This document shows, piece by piece, positions 1 to 5,746 of a stretch of 5,746 nucleotides of DNA. The translations under genes were made by a program, and so were the position numbers. How positions within the stretch are numbered: the first letter of the stretch is position 1; each line of letters opens with the position of its first letter. The stretch is from assembly GCA_902766675.1 (NCBI GenBank), contig CACXEN010000235.1:1-5746 (forward strand), given 5' to 3'. The notes below the pieces were generated by a model. That model was not told the DNA's origin and did not search any database. It worked only from the letters and a program-made list of their open reading frames with translations. Source of the stretch: an uncultured Erysipelotrichaceae bacterium (lineage in GTDB: Bacteria > Bacillota_I > Bacilli_A > Erysipelotrichales > Erysipelotrichaceae).

Positions 1-1052
1 CCACCAAAGCTACAATGTGGAATATGTAATTCTTTACATCTTTCAATACAAGTCGCATATAATAAATAACTTGAATACATACGCATATATTTTGGATGGT
101 TACCCATATATAAGAGCTCCATCAAGTTATCATTGTATACCGCAAATATGCCACATGTCACAATGCGATTTTCACTTTCTTGTTTTTTATCTTCTTGCAG
201 TCTTTCTAATTCTTTTTCATCATTTTTGAGCATCTGCAAAAGCAAATTCTTTTCTTTTTTTGTGCATTCACCTTTTAATTTATCATTGGTTTCTTGAATG
301 CTATCTTTCATCTTTTGGATTTGTTTATCAAAATCTAATACTGCGACCATACAAATAGCACGATCTTTATATAAATCCATCATATTTTCAAAATATTCTT
401 CATTTCGCAATATGATACCTTTTCTAGATTCTGTATGATGGAGTGCTTGAATGAGCTCCTTAATATATTCTTTTCCCTCTAAGATTTCAATGCCTTTATG
501 TTTAGCACTTCGAATACATTTGGCAGTTTTATGTTCTAGATGGTCTTGCCAATTATCATCTACATCCATCATGGCATTGAATCGTGGTTGTGTGGATTCT
601 TCGATATGAATTGTATAACCACCATGTCTAGCCCCAAGACTTTCTAAATAATGAATCACATTTTCATTATTTCTTTCCATCTCATTATTTCTATCTTTAT
701 AAAAATATTTTCTAGATAAAACAACTGGATCAAAGCGTAATGCGATTGCTTTATGTTCTTTTGCTAAAGCAACTAAATTATCCATCATGAATTTTACTAA
801 TTCTTGATTTTCATAATCCATTACTGGCCCTTTTGGGACATATGCCAATGTTTTTGAAAATGGAACATCACGAAATAATACAACTGCACTCGCAACTGTT
901 TTTCCATCTTCTTTTACACAAGTAAATACATGACCCCAATTGTTTTTGACATCAGCCCAAATCGTTTCTTGATTCAAACTGTTCTGCTTGCTATTTACAA
1001 CAAATGAGTCAATATCTTCTTTTTTACAATCTTTAATAAATTCAAATGCCAT
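1..1052 (-). CDS. FemA/MurM-type peptidoglycan bridge aminoacyltransferase, 3' end off the left edge
   Basis: This frame starts at ATG 1052-1050 and stays open to the window edge, giving 350 residues of a family usually about 400-420 long. Family members transfer amino acids from aminoacyl-tRNA to the stem peptide of lipid II in the cytoplasm, building the interpeptide bridge. Recognisable FemABX blocks appear in order: YVPKGPVMDY (71-80), RFDPVV (106-111), a KTAKCIRSAKHKGIEI helix (175-190), ESRKGIILR then EEYF (208-221), and CSFGG at 347 to the edge, the start of the conserved FGG motif near the C-terminus. Residues about 240-295 are Lys/Glu-rich and heptad-like, matching the helical arm of FemA, which Weissella FemX lacks. 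The start is supported by AAAAGG 8 nt upstream. It lies 1 nt after the murJ stop, so the two are almost certainly co-transcribed and probably translationally coupled. The family is secure; the amino acid transferred and the bridge position cannot be told. Confidence 0.9.
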   Translation of the reverse strand, partial: MAFEFIKDCKKEDIDSFVVNSKQNSLNQETIWADVKNNWGHVFTCVKEDGKTVASAVVLFRDVPFSKTLAYVPKGPVMDYENQELVKFMMDNLVALAKEHKAIALRFDPVVLSRKYFYKDRNNEMERNNENVIHYLESLGARHGGYTIHIEESTQPRFNAMMDVDDNWQDHLEHKTAKCIRSAKHKGIEILEGKEYIKELIQALHHTESRKGIILRNEEYFENMMDLYKDRAICMVAVLDFDKQIQKMKDSIQETNDKLKGECTKKEKNLLLQMLKNDEKELERLQEDKKQESENRIVTCGIFAVYNDNLMELLYMGNHPKYMRMYSSYLLYATCIERCKELHIPHCSFG

Positions 1053-1053
1053 T

Positions 1054-2670
1054 TTAATATCCTTTTATATGAAATATCTTTTGTGGGATATGGAATATCC
1101 ACGTTACACCAATATATACAATTACTGTAATTAAACCATTGGCAATCATTTTAACAAATCCAATCATTTTACTATTATGAATTGGATCTAATCCTATTTT
1201 ACATAATAGCCAATAAGATAGTGCCATTGCACATAAACCAACGATAATAATCGCAAAGTTTTTAATAATCTGATTGAATGAAATTTTAAATTTGTTTTTG
1301 ATTTCAAGCATGGAGAATATCACGAGATATAATGCACCAATCGATGCGGAAATAATAATACCTGGATAACCAAGCCACGCAACAAGTGGGAATAATAATA
1401 CAACTTTTAATATGACATTCACCACCTGATTTCTTATAATGCTTTTTCTTAAATGTAATGCCATCATCGTTGCCGAAACAACAGGCGCAATCACACCTAA
1501 GAAGCCTTCCACAGACACAAATCGTAAACTAGCTGCGCTTAGTTCTAAATTATCTGTATAGAATAAGGTATTATATAAGCCTTTTGCATATAGAAAAATA
1601 CAGAATGCGATTGGTGTACCAATATATAACACCGTATTAAATGCATCGCGTATATTCTTTTCAATCTTTTTTGTATCTTTCTTTTCTAATGCTTCTGAAA
1701 TGTGCGGAATAATTGCGGATATAAATCCTGGAGCTAGAATCATTGGAATTGAATTTAGCTTTACACCGACATAATTGAAACTTGAAAGAATAACAGACAA
1801 AGATTCTTCATCATATCCATATGCACGTAATCTTCCTGGTAATATTGTGGAATAAATAATGTCATCACTATATCCAAGAATTGCTTGGATTAAATATGGA
1901 ACAGCTAGTAATACCAATTCTTTTGTAAGTTTATTTTTCGCCTCTGCTTTAGAAGTTTGGGTATGAACTAATTCGCTTAGTTCCCCTTTATGTTTTTGAT
2001 CAAAGAAATAGAATTGCATAATCGCCGCAATAGCTGCCACAGATGTAGATGCTACAGCTATATACAATGCCCATTTTCTTTCCATATGTAAGACATATAC
2101 AGCTAGCATTGAACAAGCTAATAAGAATCCTACCCGGAAGAATTGTTCAAAAGCTTGAGAGAATGCATATTGTTGGATTTCTTTTTGGCCTTGATAATAT
2201 CCACGTATCCAAGAAAGAATTGGCACAAAAAATATGGCAACGGATAATATGCATAAGGTTATCATCACAATTGTTTCATCGTTTTTTACTGCAATAGATG
2301 GCGCAATGAAATATGCCACAATGATCATTAATACCATTCCCACAAAACCAGTTGCTAGAAGAATATAAAACGCAATCTTTTTAATTAATTGCACTGATTT
2401 ATAATCTTCTCTAGCCATATATTTTGCGACAATTGCCGTAATTGCTAGTGGCATACCAGCTGTAAATACATTTAATACATAACTATAAATACGATATGCT
2501 GTTCCATAATAGCTCATATAGGCATCTGAGCCTAGAATCTTAGAAAATGGAATGGCATATAATAAACCAATTAATTTCGCAAGAAAAAAACCGCCTGTTC
2601 CCACAAGCCCGCTAAGAATAAACGACTTTTTCACTCTATTTCTTCTATCTGACATAATAAAACTACCCAT
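1054..2670 (-). CDS. murJ: MurJ-type lipid II flippase (YtgP/SpoVB family, MOP superfamily)
   Basis: This 538-residue polytopic membrane protein matches the length of Gram-positive MurJ/YtgP (about 540), whose role is to flip undecaprenyl-linked peptidoglycan precursor (lipid II) to the outer face. About fourteen hydrophobic segments are visible from residue 17 to 526. Family landmarks are an N-terminal segment ending in AIPFSKILG (39-47), GMPLAITAIVAKY (72-84), and RGYYQGQKEIQQYAFSQ followed by EQFFRV (156-180), the most characteristic block of the YtgP/SpoVB group. A charged cytoplasmic loop lies near 225-250. The start is uncertain: ATG at 2670 has no clear Shine-Dalgarno, and the in-frame ATG at 2655 gives MSDRRNRVKKSF, closer to the usual N-terminus. 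A strong hairpin overlaps both choices. The gene sits 49 nt after the M32 gene and 1 nt before a FemA-type transferase, which fits a lipid II function. SpoVB or another polysaccharide flippase is a weaker alternative. Confidence 0.87.
   Translation of the reverse strand: MGSFIMSDRRNRVKKSFILSGLVGTGGFFLAKLIGLLYAIPFSKILGSDAYMSYYGTAYRIYSYVLNVFTAGMPLAITAIVAKYMAREDYKSVQLIKKIAFYILLATGFVGMVLMIIVAYFIAPSIAVKNDETIVMITLCILSVAIFFVPILSWIRGYYQGQKEIQQYAFSQAFEQFFRVGFLLACSMLAVYVLHMERKWALYIAVASTSVAAIAAIMQFYFFDQKHKGELSELVHTQTSKAEAKNKLTKELVLLAVPYLIQAILGYSDDIIYSTILPGRLRAYGYDEESLSVILSSFNYVGVKLNSIPMILAPGFISAIIPHISEALEKKDTKKIEKNIRDAFNTVLYIGTPIAFCIFLYAKGLYNTLFYTDNLELSAASLRFVSVEGFLGVIAPVVSATMMALHLRKSIIRNQVVNVILKVVLLFPLVAWLGYPGIIISASIGALYLVIFSMLEIKNKFKISFNQIIKNFAIIIVGLCAMALSYWLLCKIGLDPIHNSKMIGFVKMIANGLITVIVYIGVTWIFHIPQKIFHIKGY
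1061..1066 (-). promoter_or_regulatory. Ribosome binding site of the FemA-type gene, inside the murJ 3' end
   Basis: The minus strand reads AAAAGG followed by an 8-nt A/T spacer and ATG at 1052. The site sits within the last MurJ codons (Lys-Gly-Tyr), so ribosomes finishing MurJ pass directly over it. This fixes the start of the downstream gene and supports coupling. Confidence 0.7.
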
Positions 2671-2714
2671 TTAATATACCACTTTTTTCAAATGACGTAT
2701 ATTTTGGGTAGTTT
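2660..2714 (-). promoter_or_regulatory. Long intercistronic hairpin over the murJ start, attenuator/terminator-like
   Basis: Two nested inverted repeats are visible. The outer arms AAACTACCCA and TGGGTAGTTT (2705-2714 with 2660-2669) give 10 perfect pairs. Inside them AATATAC and GTATATT (2697-2703 with 2673-2679) add 7 more, separated only by a 1x3 A-rich internal loop, and the terminal loop is 17 nt. In the transcript the hairpin begins 5 nt after the M32 stop codon, and its 3' arm runs through the ATG at 2670. It is followed by TATTATG, so the T-run spanning the arm end is TTTTATT, a modest U-tract. It could be a leaky terminator, an RNA stabiliser for the upstream message, or a structure that hides the murJ start. 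The pairing is read directly; the function is inferred. Confidence 0.55.
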
Positions 2715-2719
2715 ATCTT

Positions 2720-4216
2720 TTATAGATTATATAGCTTTGTATATTTATCTTCTAAATAATCAATATATGCATTCACATCGAATGGCTTTCCTGTTGCCTT
2801 CATCATGATTTCATCTGCACTATAGCGACAACCATATTTGTGAATATTCTCTTTTAACCAAGCAACACATTTTTCATAATGTCCACTTCTTAATGCTTCA
2901 TCGACATCCATATCTTCACGCATTTTTATCATGAATTGAGCCGCAAAAGCAGATCCTAATGCATAGGTTGGGAAATATCCAAAGCTACCATCTGACCAAT
3001 GCACATCTTGTAAAATACCTACACGATCATTTGGTACATCCACACCTAGATATTCTTTATACATCTTTTTCCATGTTTCATTTAAGCCTTCTGTAGAAAT
3101 TGTGCCATTGAATAGCCCTTTTTCTATTTCATAACGAATCAATACATGGAGTGGATATGTTAATTCATCTGCTTCTGTACGAATAAAGGATGGCTCACTT
3201 AAATTAATTGCTTTTACGAAGTCTTCTGCCGTAACATCTTTGAATTGTTCTGGGAAAACTTCTTGTAATTTAGGGAAGTTCGCTTCCCAAAATGGAAGTG
3301 TTCTACCTAAATAATTTTCCATTAGACGTGATTGTGATTCATGCATACCACTAGATACACCTTCTGAAAGAATCATGCCATCATATTTATCATCGATATC
3401 ATGCTCATATGTCGCATGTCCTACTTCATGGACTGTGGATAGGATTGCACTAGATACATTATTTAAAATGTATTTTGTTGTTGTACGGCAATCATTTTCA
3501 CATACCCATGTCGTAAATGGATGCTCTGTTTCATTTTGATAACCCCATGTTTCATCAAAATGTAAGTATTTCAATAATGAATCCATGAATTCTTTTTGTT
3601 TATCAATTGGATATGTTTGGTGTAAGAAACTATCATCAATTTGTTTTGCTTCTTGTACTTTTTGAATTAATGGCACAAGTCTTTCTTTAATTGCGGAAAA
3701 GAAAGTATCAAACTTTTCTTGATTCATTCCTGGTTCATAGTCATCTAACATTTGATCATATAATGGTAAATCACTATTTCTATATCCATATACTTTTCTC
3801 TTTGTTTCGATGATTTCTTTTAAATATGGTTCGAAAATTGAATATTCATCTTTATTCTTAGCTTCTAACCAAGCATCATATGCACGATTAAACAATTCTC
3901 TCATTTGTACATATTCTTCTTTTGGAATACATACAGTATCCATTACACCTTTATAATAAAGCTCCACTGCTCTTTTTGTATCTCCATCCAATGTTTCATC
4001 TTCTTTTAATTCTTTTAAGACTTTTACCATTTCTGGATCTACCATAATAGAGAAATGTTCTCCTGCAAGATAAGCCATTCGTTTATCACGATATGGATTT
4101 CCTGCAACTGGCGCAATTGTTGTTTTATCAAAATTCAAAATTGCTAGTGCCATCGTATATGCGGATTGTTTAAATATCCATGCTTCAAATTTTTTTAAAT
4201 TCTCACTTTGTGTCAC
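2720..4216 (-). CDS. M32 family metallocarboxypeptidase (thermostable carboxypeptidase 1/Taq type)
   Basis: This 498-residue zinc carboxypeptidase is of normal family length, with no signal peptide, so it is cytoplasmic. The family removes C-terminal residues from peptides with broad specificity and is assumed to act in peptide turnover. Zinc ligands are H263 and H267 in HEVGH, with E264 as the catalytic base and E293 in MHESQSR as the third ligand; the 30-residue spacing from the first His to that Glu is as expected. Other M32 signatures are HPF (232-234), a DCRTTTKY variant of the usual DVRITTRY (242-249), IRTEADE (345-351), and DVHWSDGSFGYFPTY (404-418). The usual HEFGH reads HEVGH, which is unlikely to affect zinc binding. 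The start is GTG, chosen because AAGGAG lies 9 nt upstream. The gene begins 4 nt after the GNAT stop, and a hairpin follows its stop. Family assignment is very secure; physiological substrate unknown. Confidence 0.95.
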   Translation of the reverse strand: MTQSENLKKFEAWIFKQSAYTMALAILNFDKTTIAPVAGNPYRDKRMAYLAGEHFSIMVDPEMVKVLKELKEDETLDGDTKRAVELYYKGVMDTVCIPKEEYVQMRELFNRAYDAWLEAKNKDEYSIFEPYLKEIIETKRKVYGYRNSDLPLYDQMLDDYEPGMNQEKFDTFFSAIKERLVPLIQKVQEAKQIDDSFLHQTYPIDKQKEFMDSLLKYLHFDETWGYQNETEHPFTTWVCENDCRTTTKYILNNVSSAILSTVHEVGHATYEHDIDDKYDGMILSEGVSSGMHESQSRLMENYLGRTLPFWEANFPKLQEVFPEQFKDVTAEDFVKAINLSEPSFIRTEADELTYPLHVLIRYEIEKGLFNGTISTEGLNETWKKMYKEYLGVDVPNDRVGILQDVHWSDGSFGYFPTYALGSAFAAQFMIKMREDMDVDEALRSGHYEKCVAWLKENIHKYGCRYSADEIMMKATGKPFDVNAYIDYLEDKYTKLYNL

Positions 4217-4220
4217 GTTA

Positions 4221-4691
4221 CTACTCTCCTTCTTTGATTCTTTTTTCCATAAATGTCTTTCGTTCTATGAAACCATTTTTTTCATAGAAGTGATATGCTG
4301 CATTATTTCCAGCCCACACATTCAATGTGATCCAGTCGCAGCCTATTTCTTTTGCGTAGGTCTCCACATATGCGATTAGCTCTTGGCCAATATTTTGATT
4401 GCGATATGCTTCATCTACACATATATCGTCAATATATAATTCTAAACACTTTACTAAATTTTGTGAATGTATTTTATTTATCACACAAAAAGCATATCCC
4501 ACTACTTTATCTTTCTCATATACAAAAATTGGTGCTTCATCATTAGCTATCATTACCAACAATTCTTCTTTTGAATATTTTGTTGTATCACTGATAAATA
4601 TATCTGGTCTTATCTTTTCATGTGTATCTAACACTTGTTTTAAAAGATTTTCAATTGCGTCGATATCTTCTTTTTTCGCTCTTCTAATCAT
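4221..4691 (-). CDS. GNAT family N-acetyltransferase
   Basis: This 156-residue single-domain protein has the GNAT fold and is predicted to transfer an acetyl group from acetyl-CoA to an amine; the acceptor is unknown. The N-terminus MIRRAKKEDIDAIENLL is a typical beta1-alpha1 start. Motif A spans about 83-110, with the beta4 strand LELYIDDICVDEAYR and the pyrophosphate-binding loop RNQNIG (97-102); the first Gly of the usual R/Q-x-x-G-x-G is Asn here, a common variation. Motif B is NVWAGNNAAYHFYEKNGF (124-141), with the Asn and Tyr usually seen near the active site. ATG 4691 is fixed at its 5' side by an in-frame stop four codons upstream, yet no Shine-Dalgarno precedes it. It is the first gene after the GH32 terminator and runs 4 nt into the M32 gene, so it probably heads the operon. 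It could act on a small molecule, a peptide or a protein N-terminus. Confidence 0.88.
   Translation of the reverse strand: MIRRAKKEDIDAIENLLKQVLDTHEKIRPDIFISDTTKYSKEELLVMIANDEAPIFVYEKDKVVGYAFCVINKIHSQNLVKCLELYIDDICVDEAYRNQNIGQELIAYVETYAKEIGCDWITLNVWAGNNAAYHFYEKNGFIERKTFMEKRIKEGE
4226..4231 (-). promoter_or_regulatory. Ribosome binding site fixing the GTG start of the M32 gene
   Basis: The minus strand reads AAGGAG with a 9-nt spacer to GTG at 4216-4214. The site lies in the last codons of the GNAT gene (Lys-Glu-Gly-Glu), so the two genes share a message. It is the strongest Shine-Dalgarno sequence in the window. Confidence 0.8.
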
Positions 4692-4738
4692 AGGTAAACA
4701 TTAATGCTTTTTCACTTTAAACGCAATGAAAATAATAA
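4692..4738 (-). other. Short leader upstream of the GNAT gene, presumed operon promoter region
   Basis: If the terminator is efficient, the promoter for the four-gene unit should lie here or overlap the terminator. I see only weak matches: TATTAT at 4737-4732 as a -10 would place its -35 in the terminator stem without a good TTGACA-like sequence, and TTTAAA near 4721-4716 also lacks a convincing partner. There is an 8-bp palindrome, CATTAATG, at 4699-4706. No Shine-Dalgarno sequence is evident before ATG 4691. The promoter is therefore an expectation from context, not a recognised site. Confidence 0.3.
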
Positions 4739-4762
4739 AAATGCCTTCTTGAGAAGGCATTT
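4729..4762 (-). terminator. Intrinsic terminator of the GH32 gene
   Basis: On the minus strand AAATGCCTTC pairs with GAAGGCATTT (10 bp, 4753-4762 with 4739-4748) around a 4-nt loop, and the transcript continues TTTTATTATTTTC, counting from 4740. The stem starts 3 nt after the GH32 stop codon. The A/T-rich flank on the other side is less U-rich for plus-strand transcription, so it mainly serves the minus strand. It separates the GH32 unit from the GNAT-M32-murJ-fem unit. Confidence 0.88.
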
Positions 4763-4765
4763 AAT

Positions 4766-5746
4766 CTAGATTCTAAATTGATCATTGGTAGCTCTTTTGA
4801 TTGAATGAATTGTAAGATTTACATTTTTTGCGCTCATTCGTAATAGATGTTCGTTTGCGGTCGCAAAGAGTCTAGAGCTAAATGTATATTCACCATGATT
4901 CACAAAGATTTCAATCGAACTATTATCCACAAAAATTTCTAAGTCTTTTAATCCATTTTCTAAATGAATACTCTTTTCATGATTTCTATGTAGTGCTGTA
5001 TTTTCTAAATCAGCATCATTGATAATAAATTTCTTAGTATATTTTTCATACTTCACCATGAAGCCTAATTTCTTTTGGTTGGAGAATAAATCAAATTCTA
5101 CACTTTCTAATTCTGGATTTTCTAAATGGAGAATTGCACATTTCGGCATTCTACCTTGTAGTGTATCTTTTAATAGATTCCCTTCTTTGGCTTCTAATAA
5201 TAATTCATCTTGTAAAATTTCTTTCGCAAATGCTGGTGTGCAATAGAGCTTGCCATTTTTCAATATGCATTTTCTAATACAAGACAAAGAATCCAATGTT
5301 GGGTACTGTTGGAGAACTTCATAGGAAGGTTTTTCATCTCCTATTTTACCAATAAAATATGTACTATTTGCGCTTTGCATGAAACGAGCATTGGTAAAAT
5401 CAAAACCAAAATCTAATTCTTGCATTTCATGTTGTGTACTAAATTCTTTATTTTCGAAATTGCATTTACCAATGAAATAAATCGTGCTTTCTCCATAGCT
5501 TTCACTATCATTTTCTACTGTCATTACAAGCACATCAAAACCATTGATTGTAATAATATCAAATGATTTTACATTTTTGCCTAATTCATCATATCCCTTT
5601 ACTTTGAATTCACCTTGATAACTATATCCTTTAAATAATTCATCTGATGCATAAAGGAATAACTTACCACGATTCTTATCTTTACCACCAATCAAAATAT
5701 AATATTTATCACGATGGATTAATTTTGGATTAGAACTGATTTCTAA
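4766..5746 (-). CDS. GH32 (sucrose-6-phosphate hydrolase-like) protein with degenerate catalytic motifs, 5' end off the right edge
   Basis: The frame is open from the edge to TAG 4768-4766, giving the last 326 residues of a protein expected to be about 450-500 long; the TTG at 5695 is internal, not a start. GH32 enzymes hydrolyse sucrose, sucrose-6-phosphate or fructans. Fold evidence is clear: YYILIGGKDKNRGKLFLYAS (15-34), LDFGFDF (111-117, usually LDYGFDF), LKNGKLYCTP (162-171), and a well-kept C-terminal beta-sandwich with LEIFVDNSSIEIFVNHGEY (269-287) and SRLF. Yet the RDP motif that should precede the first block reads SNP (residues 5-7), and the ELGYMWECPD-type acid/base segment aligns without gaps to ELGKNVKSFD (residues 54-63), placing Lys60 at the catalytic Glu. 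DFYAPQ reads DFTNAR and PREL reads CIRK. The nucleophile motif lies outside the window. I infer a GH32-derived pseudoenzyme or a very divergent subfamily. The frame is intact with no sign of decay. Confidence 0.85.
   Translation of the reverse strand, partial: LEISSNPKLIHRDKYYILIGGKDKNRGKLFLYASDELFKGYSYQGEFKVKGYDELGKNVKSFDIITINGFDVLVMTVENDSESYGESTIYFIGKCNFENKEFSTQHEMQELDFGFDFTNARFMQSANSTYFIGKIGDEKPSYEVLQQYPTLDSLSCIRKCILKNGKLYCTPAFAKEILQDELLLEAKEGNLLKDTLQGRMPKCAILHLENPELESVEFDLFSNQKKLGFMVKYEKYTKKFIINDADLENTALHRNHEKSIHLENGLKDLEIFVDNSSIEIFVNHGEYTFSSRLFATANEHLLRMSAKNVNLTIHSIKRATNDQFRI

Noticed and set aside
17..229. Plus-strand open frame of 70 codons
   Set aside because: It lies antisense to the FemA-type gene, whose minus-strand reading matches conserved family blocks; the plus-strand product is low-complexity hydrophobic with no ribosome site.
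2049..2297. Plus-strand open frame of 82 codons
   Set aside because: It is antisense to the central part of murJ, including the conserved RGYYQG block, and has no family resemblance.
2673..2703. Possible murJ promoter (TATATT as -10, TTGAAA or TATACG as -35)
   Set aside because: TTGAAA is only 7 nt from TATATT, and the correctly spaced hexamer TATACG matches the consensus poorly; the sequences are better explained as arms and loop of the hairpin.
4352..4704. Two overlapping plus-strand frames (64 and 101 codons)
   Set aside because: Both are antisense to the GNAT gene in different frames and lack ribosome sites; the GNAT motifs decide in favour of the minus strand.
4739..4762. Bidirectional use of the terminator hairpin
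   Set aside because: There is no plus-strand gene ending here, and the plus-strand side is followed by only a short T-run (TTAATC).
5019..5246. Plus-strand open frame of 75 codons
   Set aside because: It is antisense to the GH32 C-terminal half; no recognisable protein features.
5693..5695. TTG as the start of the GH32 gene
   Set aside because: The frame continues upstream to the edge with sensible GH32 residues (NPKLIHRDKYY) in register, so the TTG is an internal Leu codon.

Overview
The window is A+T-rich (about two thirds by eye). Every supportable gene lies on the minus strand, so transcription runs from high to low coordinates. Poly-A/T-rich codon use, AAGGAG-type ribosome binding sites, a YtgP/SpoVB-type MurJ flippase, a FemA-type peptidoglycan bridge transferase and an M32 carboxypeptidase together suggest a low-GC Firmicute. 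A gut Erysipelotrichaceae-like organism is my best guess, but that is inference only. No RNA genes, CRISPR arrays, insertion sequences or other mobile elements were seen, and no gene-free stretch exceeds about 75 bases.

Layout in transcription order. (1) 5746-4766 is the C-terminal 326 residues of a glycoside hydrolase family 32 (sucrose-6-phosphate hydrolase/invertase-like) protein whose start lies off the right edge. It is closed by a good intrinsic terminator at 4762-4729. (2) After the terminator comes a probable four-gene operon: a GNAT acetyltransferase (4691-4221); an M32 carboxypeptidase with a GTG start (4216-2720), 4 nt downstream; after 49 nt holding a long hairpin, a MurJ-type lipid II flippase (2670-1054); and, 1 nt later, a FemA/MurM-type aminoacyltransferase (1052 to beyond position 1) that is cut by the left edge.

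The last two genes form a coherent cell-wall pair. FemA/MurM-type enzymes add amino acids from aminoacyl-tRNA to the lipid II stem peptide on the cytoplasmic side, and MurJ flips lipid II across the membrane. The GNAT and M32 genes look like intracellular modification and peptide-processing functions co-transcribed with them; no direct functional link can be read from the sequence.

Two things stand out. First, the GH32 protein keeps an intact frame and a well-conserved C-terminal beta-sandwich. However, the two GH32 catalytic motifs that fall inside the window are both destroyed: RDP reads SNP, and the ECP acid/base motif reads KSF. It therefore looks like a GH32 pseudoenzyme. Second, a 17-bp imperfect hairpin between the M32 and murJ genes occupies the murJ translation start region and resembles a terminator or translational switch.
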